Counted from the stretch's first letter, positions 1-7,975 are shown. The stretch is 17,479 nucleotides of DNA from Flavobacteriia bacterium (GCA_018500075.1 JAHBAN010000155.1:1-17479), one strand, 5' to 3'. The notes: generated by a model from the letters alone, not told the origin. Numbers and translations: made by a program.

Positions 1-218
1 AGGCCCCCGTGCAGCTCAGTCTTGCGACACATGGTGGCGAGGATATGCCCGTGCCGGAAATATCAATCGAGGTCGACAATCTTGACGAGGTTCTGCAAAA
101 GGCCCGCGCGCTTGGCCATGATATTCTCTATGGTCCCGAAGATGAAAGCTGGGGCGTGCGCCGCTTTATGCTGCATGACCCGTCAGACAACCTCCTCACT
201 GTGATGATGCCCCTTTAA
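1..218 (+). CDS. VOC-family (glyoxalase/bleomycin-resistance type) protein, 3' part only
   Basis: The reading frame is already open at the left edge and ends at TAA 216-218, so only about the last 72 residues are present. The visible part has the beta-alpha-beta pattern of the second half of a vicinal oxygen chelate domain. A segment like ISIEVDNLDEVLQKARALG leads into a GPEDESWGVRRFMLHDPSDNLLTVM ending, where W-G-V-R-R-F and D-P-(S)-D-N-L are typical of the last strands of this family. Such proteins are metal-dependent lyases, dioxygenases or resistance proteins, and the substrate cannot be told from this fragment. A GTG at 9 could be read as a start, but it lies inside the domain and has no ribosome-binding site in view, so I treat the gene as truncated by the window. 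Its stop overlaps that of the convergent downstream gene. Confidence 0.7.
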   Translation, partial: APVQLSLATHGGEDMPVPEISIEVDNLDEVLQKARALGHDILYGPEDESWGVRRFMLHDPSDNLLTVMMPL

Positions 219-778
219 AGATCGTCGCCCTCGGGCTTTTGCGCCCCCTTCAGCGCCGGATCAGCGAGCATATGCCGCTCGGGCAGCCAGGGGTTCAGCC
301 CGAGCGCGACCTCAAGATCCGCCCGCGCCTCGCGCATCCGGCCCAGCGCATAATAGCTCAGCGCGCGCCCCGTCAACGCGCCTGTATGGGTTGGCGAAAG
401 ATCGAGCGCGCGGCTCAGGTCTTCGATCGCGGGCTGATAGTCGTTGCGCAAGAAGTTGATAAAGGCGCGCTGGTTGTAGCCCTCGGCATACTCGGGGCAA
501 TACTCCACCAGCCGGTCAAAATCGGCTCGCGCGCCCAAAAGATCATAAGAGCCGCGCTTGCGCATCCCGCGGTTGAGGATCTCTTGTGCCGTCTCGTCGG
601 GCGCATCGGTCCAAAGCTCCCACATCTGCGCGTTGAGCGGGGCGGCGTGCATCTCGTTCTTTGCCGCGCGCACCGCCTCCACAAGCTCGGCCAGCGCAAC
701 CGAATGGTCCGGCGCCTCAGGGCAGCCCTGCGCGTGCAGCGGCGTGGCCAGCAGAAGACATATCAGAAAATATCTCAT
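215..778 (-). CDS. Exported tetratricopeptide-repeat protein
   Basis: This is a 187-residue protein. The ATG at 778 is preferred over an in-frame GTG at 796 because it puts a clean signal peptide at the N-terminus (MRYFLICLLLATPLHA, probable cut after HA near residue 16). A periplasmic location is inferred. The mature part carries about three TPR helical pairs, roughly residues 64-97, 98-131 and 132-165, with the usual A-x-x-D-x-x-x-A-L-x-L-x-P spacing (for example AIEDLSRALDLSP). TPRs bind proteins or peptides; no partner is evident. It lies 30 nt downstream of putR on the same strand and may share its transcript. Its TAA stop interlocks with the stop of the convergent VOC gene in the palindrome TTAA (215-218). 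A Cys just after the signal peptide (AQGC) is a poor lipobox, so a lipoprotein is less likely. Confidence 0.75.
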   Translation of the reverse strand: MRYFLICLLLATPLHAQGCPEAPDHSVALAELVEAVRAAKNEMHAAPLNAQMWELWTDAPDETAQEILNRGMRKRGSYDLLGARADFDRLVEYCPEYAEGYNQRAFINFLRNDYQPAIEDLSRALDLSPTHTGALTGRALSYYALGRMREARADLEVALGLNPWLPERHMLADPALKGAQKPEGDDL

Positions 779-808
779 GCCCCAAGACTGCCACACTAAT
801 ACGATGCG

Positions 809-1300
809 TCAAATAACATCCGCGAGAGTGGTCTCCTTCACCGCCTGCATCGCCACATAGGTCGAGGTCGAGGAGACATAGGGCAATGTCGAGATTTGTT
901 CTGCCATAACAATACGGTAGTCATTCATATTCTGGGTGCGCTCCTTAAGCAGATAGTCAAAATTCGCCGCCATAAGATGCACCTGCTCGATCTGCGGAAT
1001 TTTGGCGACCGCCGCATTAAACGCCGCCAGCGCCTTTTCGCGGGTGTCCGAGAGACGCACCTCGACAAAGGACACATGGTCAAGCCCAAGGCGGATCGGG
1101 TCAAACAGCGCCTTGTAGCCGGTGATCACACCGCTCTGTTCCAGCCGCTTGAGCCGCGCCTGTGTGGGCGATTTGGACAGGCCAATGCGCTGCGCCAGCT
1201 CGGTCACGGGGATGCGCCCGTCGCTGGCCAGCTCCGAGAGAATCTTGCGATCAAACGCATCCAGTTCGATCTGACCTTGATTTGAGGTTTTGACAGCCAT
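809..1300 (-). CDS. putR: Lrp/AsnC-family transcriptional regulator of proline catabolism (PutR)
   Basis: A 163-residue Lrp/AsnC protein. It has an N-terminal winged HTH (residues about 12-62; the segment around TELAQRIGLSKSPTQARLKR is the helix-turn-helix) and a C-terminal RAM ligand-binding/oligomerisation domain (about 75-155). The frame is open for over 200 codons upstream, but homology to the family begins only at the ATG at 1300, which has GAGGG about 7 nt upstream; the upstream extension is antisense to putA. Divergent placement 79 nt from putA is the classical alphaproteobacterial arrangement, in which PutR senses proline and activates putA. That role is inferred from family, position, and the absence of a DNA-binding domain in the adjacent PutA. 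Lrp-type autoregulation is plausible. Confidence 0.88.
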   Translation of the reverse strand: MAVKTSNQGQIELDAFDRKILSELASDGRIPVTELAQRIGLSKSPTQARLKRLEQSGVITGYKALFDPIRLGLDHVSFVEVRLSDTREKALAAFNAAVAKIPQIEQVHLMAANFDYLLKERTQNMNDYRIVMAEQISTLPYVSSTSTYVAMQAVKETTLADVI

Positions 1301-1379
1301 TTTTGCCCTCATATTTGCCATGAACAGGAATACCGCCCGCCATTTGCAGGCTATATAGACCAAAACGGAGGAGCCTGCC
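1301..1379. promoter_or_regulatory. putR-putA divergent promoter region
   Basis: These 79 nt must hold both promoters and the PutR site. A TATATAGA run at 1352-1359 is the best -10-like element for putA, but no convincing -35 accompanies it. Near-identical TTTGCC/TTTGCA words occur at 1302, 1314 and 1343, and could be half-sites of the multi-site binding usual for Lrp proteins. I see no clear long palindrome. GGAGGAG at 1367-1373 is the putA ribosome-binding site. Confidence 0.5.
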
Positions 1380-4300
1380 ATGCCCAAGACCCCACTTCGG
1401 ACCAAAATCAGCGCCAATATGTATGCCGATGAAGCCGCGACGCTTGCGCGCCTGATCGCAGAGGCCGGCCTCTCAGACGACACCCGCAAGCGCATCAGCG
1501 CAGATGCCGCCAGCCTCGTGCGCGGCATTCGTGACAGCTCCGATCCGGGGATGATGGACGTCTTCCTTGCCGAATACGGCCTCTCCACCGATGAGGGCAT
1601 CGCGCTCATGTGTCTGGCCGAGGCGCTTTTGCGCGTGCCCGATGCCGAAACGATTGATGCGCTGATTGAAGACAAAATCGCCCCCTCCGACTGGGCGAGC
1701 CACCTCGGGGAAAGCACCTCGCCGCTGGTCAACGCCTCGACATGGGCGCTCATGCTCACCGGCAAAGTGCTCAACGAGCCGGCCCCCGGCCTGATCGGCT
1801 CTTTGCGCGGCGCGGTAAAACGCCTGGGCGAGCCGGTCATCCGCACCGCCGTGGGCCGCGCCATGAAAGAAATGGGCCGCCAGTTTGTCTTGGGCGAAAC
1901 GATTGTGGGCGCAATGGAGCGCGCGGCCAAAATGGAGGCCAAGGGCTACACCTATAGCTATGATATGCTCGGCGAGGCCGCCCGCACCGAGGGCGACGCC
2001 AAGCGCTATCACCTCGCCTACTCCCGCGCGATCACAGCGATTGCACAGGCCTGCACCCAGAGCAACATCCGCGAAAATCCGGGCATCTCGGTCAAGCTCT
2101 CGGCACTCCACCCGCGCTATGAAGAGGCCCAGCGCGCCCGCGTGATGGACGAGCTGGCCCCGCGCCTGCGCTCGCTTGCGCTTCTGGCCAAATCGGCGGG
2201 CATGGGCCTCAATGTGGACGCCGAAGAGGCCGACCGCCTCGCCATTTCCATGGATGTGATCGCAGAAGTGCTCTCCGAGCCGGCCCTCGCAGACTGGGAC
2301 GGTTTCGGCGTGGTCGTGCAGGCCTACGGGCAGCGCGCGGGCGATGCCATCGACTATCTCAACGCGCTGGCCGAGCGGCTCGACCGCCGCATCATGGTGC
2401 GCCTTGTGAAGGGCGCATACTGGGACACCGAAGTGAAGCGCGCGCAGGTGGAAGGGGTCGAAGGCTTCCCCGTTTTCACAGCCAAACCCGCGACAGATGT
2501 GAGCTACATTGCCAACGCCAAAAAGCTGCTTGGCATGACCGCGCGCATCTACCCGCAATTTGCCACCCACAATGCCCACACCGTCGCCGCCGTGCTCGAC
2601 ATGGCCGCCGATATGGGCGTGAGCAAGGATGCCTACGAGTTCCAGCGCCTGCACGGCATGGGCGAGGCGCTGCATGACATCGTGCTGAAAGAGCGCGGCA
2701 GCCATTGCCGGATCTATGCCCCCGTGGGCGCACACCGCGACCTGCTCGCCTATCTCGTGCGCCGCCTGCTGGAAAACGGCGCCAACAGCTCCTTTGTGAA
2801 CCAGATTGTCGATGAAGATGTGCCGGCTGAGGAGGTCGCGACCTGCCCGTTTGACGCGCTGGCCAAGGCCCGCCCCAAGATCACCCGCGCCCCCGATTTG
2901 TTTGCCCCCGAGCGGGCCAACTCAAAAGGCTTTGACATCACCCACGCGCCAACCCTCGCGCGCATCGAAAAGGCGCGCAAACCCTTCGCGGCCCATGTCT
3001 GGGAGGCCGCGCCGCTCCTTGCGGGCAAGGCCAAGCCGAACAAACCCCACGCGGTGTGCAACCCCGCCAACCCGGCCGATACGGTGGGCAAGGTCGCCTT
3101 TGCCTCGGCGGCAGATATCGAGACCGCCCTCACCCACGCAGCGCCCTGGGCCGCAACGCCGGCCGAGCGCGCCAAAGTGCTCAACAAGGCGGCCGATCTT
3201 TATGAGAAACACTTTGGCGAACTTTTTGCGCTGCTGGCGCGCGAAGCTGGCAAGATCATGCTCGATCAGGTGGGCGAGCTGCGCGAGGCGGTGGATTTTC
3301 TGCGCTACTACGCCGCCAATGCGCCGCAAGAGACCCCTGTCGGTGCCTTCACCTGCATCAGCCCGTGGAACTTCCCGCTGGCGATCTTCACAGGGCAGGT
3401 TTCAGCGGCGCTCGCCGCAGGCAACGCCGTTCTGGCCAAACCGGCCGAGCAGACCTCGCTCATCGCTTACCGCGCGGTTGAGCTTTTGCACGCGGCGGGC
3501 GTGCCCGCGAGCGCGCTCCAGCTTCTGCCCGGCGCGGGAGAGGTCGGCGCAGCGCTCACCTCTGATGCGCGCATCGGCGGCGTCGCCTTCACAGGCAGCA
3601 CCGAAACCGCGCTGCTCATTCGCAAATCCATGGCCGACGCCCTCGCCCCCGGCGCGCCGCTGATTGCCGAAACCGGCGGCTTGAACGCCATGATCGTGGA
3701 CAGCACCGCGCTGCCTGAACAGGCGGTGCAGGCGATTATCGAAAGGGCCTTCCAGTCGGCCGGCCAGCGCTGCTCGGCGCTGCGCTGCCTCTATGTGCAG
3801 GACGATATCGCTGAAAGCCTGACCCATATGCTCAAAGGCGCCATGGACGAGCTTTCGATCGGCGCGCCTTGGCTCTTGAGCACCGATGTCGGCCCCGTCA
3901 TCGACGAAGAGGCGCGCGCAGGGATTGCCGCGCATATCGAAACGGCGCGCGCCGAGGGAAGGCTCTTGCATGAGCTGCGCTCCCCGAACTCGGGCACATT
4001 CATCGCGCCAACCCTGATCAAAGTCGGCAGCATCGCCGAGATGGGCCGCGAAATTTTCGGGCCGGTGTTGCATCTGGCAACCTTCAAATCAAGCGAGATC
4101 GACAAGGTTGTCGATACGATCAATGCCACGGGCTACGGCCTCACCTTTGGCTTGCAGACCCGCATCGATGATCGCGTGCAACACATCTGCGAGCGCATCC
4201 ACGCGGGGAATATCTATGTCAACCGCAACCAGATCGGAGCCATCGTGGGCAGCCAGCCCTTTGGCGGCGAGGGGCTTTCGGGCACGGGGCCAAAGGCGGG

Positions 4301-4826
4301 CGGGCCAAACTATCTGCCGCGGTTTGTGGCGCCCTCTGCCGCGCCCGTCGCAGGTGAAGGGGGCGGCGCATGGGGCGGCGCCATGAGCGCGTCAGATCTG
4401 CAAGCCGCCCTCACCACAACGCCCTCGGCAGACCCGGCCCAAACCGTGGTGATGCCCGGCCCGACGGGGGAGTCCAACAAACTGACCCTGACCCCGCGCG
4501 CCCCGCTTTTGTGCCTCGGGCCAAGCGCCGAAACCGCCGAAGCGCAGGCGGCCATGGTGCGCAGCCTCGGTGGACGGGCTGTGAAGGCCACGGGCAGCTT
4601 GCCTGCCGAGGCCCTCAAAACCCTGACAGGCTTCTCCGGGGTTCTGTTCTGGGGCGCAACCGCGCAGGCCCGCGCCTATGAACAGGCTTTGGCCGCCCGC
4701 ACGGGCGCCATCCTGCCGCTGATCACCGCGACACCCGATCTGGCCCGCGTGATGGGCGAGCGTCATGTCTGTGTGGACACCACCGCCTCGGGCGGCAATG
4801 CCGCACTGCTCGCAGGGCAAAGCTAG
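1380..4826 (+). CDS. putA: Bifunctional proline dehydrogenase / L-glutamate gamma-semialdehyde dehydrogenase (PutA, type B)
   Basis: An 1148-residue enzyme that oxidises proline to P5C (FAD-dependent, electrons to the quinone pool) and then to glutamate (NAD-dependent), with substrate channelling. It starts at ATG 1380, 6 nt after GGAGGAG. The PRODH barrel spans about residues 170-480: VKLSALHPRYE near 238-248, RLVKGAYWD with K344, and YLVRRLLENGANSS with the paired substrate-binding arginines R461/R462. The P5CDH domain spans about 520-985: SPWNFPLA at 661, FTGST at 737, general-base-region E764 in AETGG, nucleophile C798 in GQRCSA, and EIFGPV at 891. A further roughly 130-residue ALDH-like C-terminal domain ends in the conserved PutA tail (DTTASGGNAALL). 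There is no N-terminal ribbon-helix-helix, so it cannot self-regulate as E. coli PutA does; PutR next door fills that role. A Gly/Ala-rich linker covers about 985-1003. Confidence 0.97.
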   Translation: MPKTPLRTKISANMYADEAATLARLIAEAGLSDDTRKRISADAASLVRGIRDSSDPGMMDVFLAEYGLSTDEGIALMCLAEALLRVPDAETIDALIEDKIAPSDWASHLGESTSPLVNASTWALMLTGKVLNEPAPGLIGSLRGAVKRLGEPVIRTAVGRAMKEMGRQFVLGETIVGAMERAAKMEAKGYTYSYDMLGEAARTEGDAKRYHLAYSRAITAIAQACTQSNIRENPGISVKLSALHPRYEEAQRARVMDELAPRLRSLALLAKSAGMGLNVDAEEADRLAISMDVIAEVLSEPALADWDGFGVVVQAYGQRAGDAIDYLNALAERLDRRIMVRLVKGAYWDTEVKRAQVEGVEGFPVFTAKPATDVSYIANAKKLLGMTARIYPQFATHNAHTVAAVLDMAADMGVSKDAYEFQRLHGMGEALHDIVLKERGSHCRIYAPVGAHRDLLAYLVRRLLENGANSSFVNQIVDEDVPAEEVATCPFDALAKARPKITRAPDLFAPERANSKGFDITHAPTLARIEKARKPFAAHVWEAAPLLAGKAKPNKPHAVCNPANPADTVGKVAFASAADIETALTHAAPWAATPAERAKVLNKAADLYEKHFGELFALLAREAGKIMLDQVGELREAVDFLRYYAANAPQETPVGAFTCISPWNFPLAIFTGQVSAALAAGNAVLAKPAEQTSLIAYRAVELLHAAGVPASALQLLPGAGEVGAALTSDARIGGVAFTGSTETALLIRKSMADALAPGAPLIAETGGLNAMIVDSTALPEQAVQAIIERAFQSAGQRCSALRCLYVQDDIAESLTHMLKGAMDELSIGAPWLLSTDVGPVIDEEARAGIAAHIETARAEGRLLHELRSPNSGTFIAPTLIKVGSIAEMGREIFGPVLHLATFKSSEIDKVVDTINATGYGLTFGLQTRIDDRVQHICERIHAGNIYVNRNQIGAIVGSQPFGGEGLSGTGPKAGGPNYLPRFVAPSAAPVAGEGGGAWGGAMSASDLQAALTTTPSADPAQTVVMPGPTGESNKLTLTPRAPLLCLGPSAETAEAQAAMVRSLGGRAVKATGSLPAEALKTLTGFSGVLFWGATAQARAYEQALAARTGAILPLITATPDLARVMGERHVCVDTTASGGNAALLAGQS

Positions 4827-4834
4827 GGGGTCGA

Positions 4835-4911
4835 CTTTCGCTTTGCGAAAGCCGATCCAAGCGAGGGGCGCTGCCCCTCGCGCTCCCCGGGATATTTCTG
4901 GAAAGAGGAAG
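4835..4911 (+). repeat. Copy 1 of gene-3'-end repeat: two hairpins plus GGATATTT motif
   Basis: Just after the putA stop come a perfect 7-bp hairpin (4835-4841/4845-4851, loop TTT) and a perfect 9-bp hairpin GCGAGGGGC (4861-4869/4873-4881, loop GCT). The motif GGGATATTTCTGGAAAGA follows within 4883-4911. The hairpins could stop transcription or protect the putA 3' end, although no U-tract follows. The motif recurs downstream of other genes at 9457-9486 and 15216-15246. Confidence 0.7.
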
Positions 4912-4983
4912 CCGAGAGGGAGGCAGTCAGTCTGGCCTCTATTGGGGCTTTCCGCCGGCGCGTTTTGGGCCTAGCCTTCTGGG

Positions 4984-5724
4984 ATGTTTCCATTTCGCGA
5001 CCATAATCCGAGCGGGCGCACACCCTATGTGACCTACGCGCTGATCGCTGCGAATATCGCAGTGTTTTTGAGCTATTGGCATTTGTTTGCCGATCCGCGC
5101 GCGCTCTCTGAGTTTTACACCGACTATGCGCTGATCCCCGCAGCGATCACCGCCGGGCAAGGCTATGAGGGGCTTGTGAGTTCGATGTTTCTGCATGGCG
5201 GGGTGATGCATCTCGGGGGGAATATGCTGTTTTTGTGGATTTTTGGCGACAATATGGAAGACGAGATGGGCCATCTCGGGTTTTTCGGGTTTTATATCAT
5301 GGCCGGGCTGCTTGCGGGCTTTGTGCACGTTTTGTTTGCGCCCGGCTCTGCTGTGCCGACCGTCGGTGCATCCGGTGCGATTGCGGGTGTGATGGGGGGC
5401 TATCTTCTGCTGTTTCCGCGCGCCAAAGTTGATATCCTGTTGATTATCATCATCTTCTTTCGCGTCGTGACCCTACCGGCCTATGTGATGCTGGCGGTCT
5501 GGTTTGGCCTGCAGTTTTTTGGCGGGCTGGGCGCGGACCCGGACTCTGGCGGTGTCGCCTATTGGGCGCATTCGGGCGGTTTTATCGCCGGGCTTGTGCT
5601 TACACTCCCGACATTTATGCGCCTTGGCGGGCCGCGCTTCTGGCGGGAGAGCGGCTTTCATCCGCCCCACCCTCAAACACGATACGATCGCTCGCGCATT
5701 CCCACGATCAGGAGACGGAAATGA
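4984..5724 (+). CDS. Rhomboid-family intramembrane serine protease
   Basis: A 246-residue membrane protein with about six hydrophobic segments. All rhomboid hallmarks are present: an HGGVMHLGGN segment (H71, H76, N80) in TM2, catalytic S130 in GASGAIAG in TM4, and catalytic H196 in WAHSGGFIAG in TM6. With a complete Ser-His dyad it should be an active protease cleaving transmembrane substrates in the inner membrane; the substrate is unknown. The C-terminus (about 212-246) is a basic, Pro/Arg-rich cytoplasmic tail. No strong Shine-Dalgarno precedes the ATG at 4984. Its stop overlaps the start of the next gene in ATGA (5721-5724), so the two are probably translated in a coupled way. Confidence 0.92.
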   Translation: MFPFRDHNPSGRTPYVTYALIAANIAVFLSYWHLFADPRALSEFYTDYALIPAAITAGQGYEGLVSSMFLHGGVMHLGGNMLFLWIFGDNMEDEMGHLGFFGFYIMAGLLAGFVHVLFAPGSAVPTVGASGAIAGVMGGYLLLFPRAKVDILLIIIIFFRVVTLPAYVMLAVWFGLQFFGGLGADPDSGGVAYWAHSGGFIAGLVLTLPTFMRLGGPRFWRESGFHPPHPQTRYDRSRIPTIRRRK

Positions 5725-6089
5725 CCCGACCCCATAGGCTCACCTGCCATTGCGGTGCCGTCGAGCTTGCGGTGACGCTGACAAACGGGCTTGCCACGGC
5801 ACGGCGCTGTGATTGTTCTTTTTGCCGCCGGCGCGGGGCTGTCGCCGTGAGCGCGCCTCTGGACGGGATCAAGATCGTCAAGGGAGAGGAAAACCTCGCG
5901 CTCTATCAATGGGGTTTGAGGACGGCGAAGCATTATTTCTGCAAAACCTGCGGCATATACACCCACCACCAGCGCCGCTCGAACCCGAACGAATACGGCG
6001 TCAATATGGGCGCGCTTGAGGGCGTCAACCCCTCACAGCACGACCCGATCCCCTGGGCCGACGGGGTCAACCACCCGGCTGATCGCTAA
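5721..6089 (+). CDS. GFA-family zinc protein (glutathione-dependent formaldehyde-activating enzyme/CENP-V fold)
   Basis: A 122-residue protein. It starts at ATG 5721, 6 nt after AGGAG (5710-5714) and overlapping the rhomboid stop by 4 nt. The GFA zinc-binding cysteines are all visible: CHCG (C9, C11), C-D-C-S-F-C (C30, C32, C35) and FCKTCG (C74, C77), followed by the typical Y-T-H-H and a later V-N-M-G-A-L-E-G-V-N segment. Family members such as Gfa bind two zinc ions and glutathione; most, probably including this one, have no proven formaldehyde activity, so I name only the family. It ends 3 nt from the convergent stop of the SuhB-like gene. Confidence 0.9.
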   Translation: MTRPHRLTCHCGAVELAVTLTNGLATARRCDCSFCRRRGAVAVSAPLDGIKIVKGEENLALYQWGLRTAKHYFCKTCGIYTHHQRRSNPNEYGVNMGALEGVNPSQHDPIPWADGVNHPADR

Positions 6090-6092
6090 AAA

Positions 6093-6884
6093 CTAGCTGT
6101 TGCGGATGAGCTTGCAGAGCGGATCAAACATCGCATCATTGGAGCAGATGATCTCGCCTGTGTCCAGAATACGCGCCTCAGGGTCGATCGCTTCGGCAAA
6201 GCCGCCGGCTTCGCGCACAATCAGCATCCCTGCGGCCAGATCCCATTCGCTGAGGCCGCGCTCCCAATAGCCGTCAAAGCGGCCCGCAGCGACATAAGCC
6301 ATATCCAGCGAGGCCGCACCCCAGCGGCGCACCCCCGCACAGCCTGGCAAAACGCGCGCCAGATCTTTCAACGTGGCCGGCAAATCGCCGTGGCCTGAAA
6401 ACGGAAGGCCCGTTGCGAAAACACATTCGTTCATGTGGCGGCGGCCAGAAACGCGCAGACGGCGGGCGTGATCCTGCCAGGCGCCCGAGCCTTTCTCGGC
6501 GTAAAACATCTCGTCTTTGGCGGGGTCAAACACCACAGCCGAAATAACCTCGCCCTTGTGCTCCAGCGCGATCGACACAGCCCAATGCGGCATTCCGTGC
6601 AAATAATTGGTCGTGCCATCCAGCGGATCAACGATCCAGCGGCGTGTCGGGTCCTGACCCTCTTCCACACCGCCCTCCTCGGCGACCCAGCCATATGTCG
6701 GGCGCGCGCCCATCAGCTCTTCTTTAATGATCGCTTCAGCGCGCAAATCGGCTTTGCTGACAAAATCGCCTGCGCCCTTTTGAGAGACCTGAAGCGCCTC
6801 GACCTCGCGAAAATCCTTCACAAGGCTGCGGCCCGCCTTGCGGGCGGCTTTGATCATCACGTTCAGATTCGCGCTGGCTTGCAT
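6093..6884 (-). CDS. Inositol monophosphatase-family phosphatase (SuhB-like)
   Basis: A 263-residue protein, the usual length for SuhB/IMPase. The start at 6884 has GAAGGAG about 7 nt upstream. The Mg2+-binding signature is complete: E70 in AEEGG, D86 and D89 in WIVDPLDGTTN, and D215 in SEWDLAAG followed by IVREAGG. The reaction is hydrolysis of inositol-1-phosphate or related sugar and polyol phosphates. In enterobacteria SuhB also takes part in rRNA antitermination with NusA; whether this protein does so cannot be seen. It lies 78 nt downstream of metR on the same strand. A related role, such as a different sugar phosphatase or CysQ-like PAP phosphatase, is less likely given the SuhB-like motif context. 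Confidence 0.9.
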   Translation of the reverse strand: MQASANLNVMIKAARKAGRSLVKDFREVEALQVSQKGAGDFVSKADLRAEAIIKEELMGARPTYGWVAEEGGVEEGQDPTRRWIVDPLDGTTNYLHGMPHWAVSIALEHKGEVISAVVFDPAKDEMFYAEKGSGAWQDHARRLRVSGRRHMNECVFATGLPFSGHGDLPATLKDLARVLPGCAGVRRWGAASLDMAYVAAGRFDGYWERGLSEWDLAAGMLIVREAGGFAEAIDPEARILDTGEIICSNDAMFDPLCKLIRNS

Positions 6885-6962
6885 GGCTCAAGCTCCTTCG
6901 GGGGGTGTCAAACCGCGGCTATACGCCTTGGCCGCGCCCCGCGCAACCCATAGCAACACAGC

Positions 6963-7868
6963 CTAGCCCCTTTGCAGGCGAATGGGGATTTCGCGGGCCA
7001 GCTTGAGAAAATGCGCCATGAAGGGCAGGCTGGCATCCTCTTCGCGCACGGCCGCATAGAGCCGCTTGGTCACGCCCGCCGCAGTCAGCGGGCGGGTGAT
7101 ATACTCCGCTGACGACTTCACTTCGCGCAAAACCCAGTCGGGCAGCACAGAGACCCCGCGCCCCGCCGCGACCAACATGAGGATCACCGCGGTCAGCTCG
7201 ACCTGACGCACCGCCAGCGGCTCGACCTTAGCAGGCGACAGAAGCTCGGAGAAAATATCAAGCCGCGCGCGCTCCACAGGATATGTGATCAGGGTTTCGC
7301 CCCTGAAGTCTTCCGCTTCCACAAAGGCTTTCTCGGCGAGCTTGTGCTTGGCGGAGGCCACAAAAACGGGCGCGTAATCAAACAGCGGCACAAAAACAAC
7401 GCCCTTGAGCGTTTCAGGGTCAGAGGAAATCACCACATCCACCTCCTCGCGCATCAGCGCCGGCAGAGCCTCAAAGGCCAGACCCGGACGGATATCCACA
7501 TCGACCTCAGGCCAGGGCGCGCGGAACTGCTCGAGCACCGGAAAAAGCCACTCAAAACAGGCATGACACTCAATAGCGATGTGCAGCCGCCCGGCACTGC
7601 CCTGACGCAGCCCCATAAACTCGGCCTCAAGCGCGGCAATCTCGGGCAAGACCTTCTCGGCCACCCGCAACAATCGAAAGCCGGCCGCCGAAAGCTTCAT
7701 CGGCTTGGAGCGGCGCACGAAAAGCTCGACTCCGGCCTGATCCTCGATCCCCTTGATCTGATGGGACAGCGCCGATTGCGTGATGTTGAGACGGTCGGCG
7801 GCGCGGGCCAGACCACCCTCCTCATGAATCGCCTGAATGGTGCGCAGATGGCGGAACTCGATGTGCAT
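6963..7868 (-). CDS. metR: LysR-type regulator MetR
   Basis: A 301-residue LysR regulator. The N-terminal HTH (residues 1-60, with ARAADRLNITQSALSHQIKG) is followed by an effector domain. Several segments match MetR closely: IAIECHACFEWLFPVLEQF (about 97-115), ITYPVERARLDIF (about 194-206), and LYAAVR near 270. MetR family proteins use homocysteine as co-inducer to control methionine genes such as metE, metF and metH. The start at ATG 7868 matches where the family begins; the long open frame upstream is antisense to metF. It is divergent from metF, and the shared promoter carries two MetR-like sites, which supports direct control of metF and autoregulation. Confidence 0.92.
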   Translation of the reverse strand: MHIEFRHLRTIQAIHEEGGLARAADRLNITQSALSHQIKGIEDQAGVELFVRRSKPMKLSAAGFRLLRVAEKVLPEIAALEAEFMGLRQGSAGRLHIAIECHACFEWLFPVLEQFRAPWPEVDVDIRPGLAFEALPALMREEVDVVISSDPETLKGVVFVPLFDYAPVFVASAKHKLAEKAFVEAEDFRGETLITYPVERARLDIFSELLSPAKVEPLAVRQVELTAVILMLVAAGRGVSVLPDWVLREVKSSAEYITRPLTAAGVTKRLYAAVREEDASLPFMAHFLKLAREIPIRLQRG

Positions 7869-7964
7869 ATGTGAATACACCTCATAATGAGAATGAAAGT
7901 TATGAATTTGTCTCACATTCATTTTGCAGGCACAAGAGGGCAACCGCCATGAAAGGCCCCTGTT
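7869..7964. promoter_or_regulatory. metR-metF divergent promoter with two MetR-like operators
   Basis: This is a 96-nt AT-richer divergent region. Two copies of TGAA-N5-CTCA occur on the plus strand: TGAATACACCTCA (7872-7884) and TGAATTTGTCTCA (7903-7915). Each is one base from the enterobacterial MetR consensus TGAA-N5-TTCA as I know it. They lie exactly 31 bp apart, about three helical turns. The dyads CTCAT-A-ATGAG (7881-7891) and ATGAAT-N9-ATTCAT (7902-7922) overlap them. Confidence 0.6.
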
Positions 7965-7975
7965 ATGACACCTGA
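7949..7975 (+). other. Possible 8-codon upstream ORF overlapping the metF start
   Basis: ATG 7949 is preceded by GAGGG (7936-7940) with an 8-nt gap and reads MKGPCYDT before TGA 7973-7975, in a different frame from metF. It overlaps the metF start codon (7965). Its ribosome-binding site is as good as that of metF, so ribosomes translating it would terminate 8 nt inside metF. This may be translational coupling or chance. Confidence 0.25.

Noticed and set aside
239..799. A 186-codon plus-strand frame opposite the TPR gene
   Set aside because: The minus-strand frame has a signal peptide and TPR repeats; this one has none and is Arg-rich as shadows are.
1301..1942. N-terminal extension of the putR frame over putA
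   Set aside because: It is Ser/Ala/Arg-rich with no Lrp homology, and the Lrp fold starts cleanly at the ATG at 1300, which has a ribosome-binding site.
1473..2735. A 420-codon open frame on the minus strand inside putA
   Set aside because: It is antisense to a certain gene with strong motifs in the other frame. The composition (Gly/His/Ala/Arg-rich) is typical of shadow frames in high-GC DNA, and no domain is visible.
7869..7964. SAM-responsive riboswitch upstream of metF
   Set aside because: I looked for the SAM-II type pseudoknot leader common before methionine genes in alphaproteobacteria. The region is short and shows MetR-like dyads instead.
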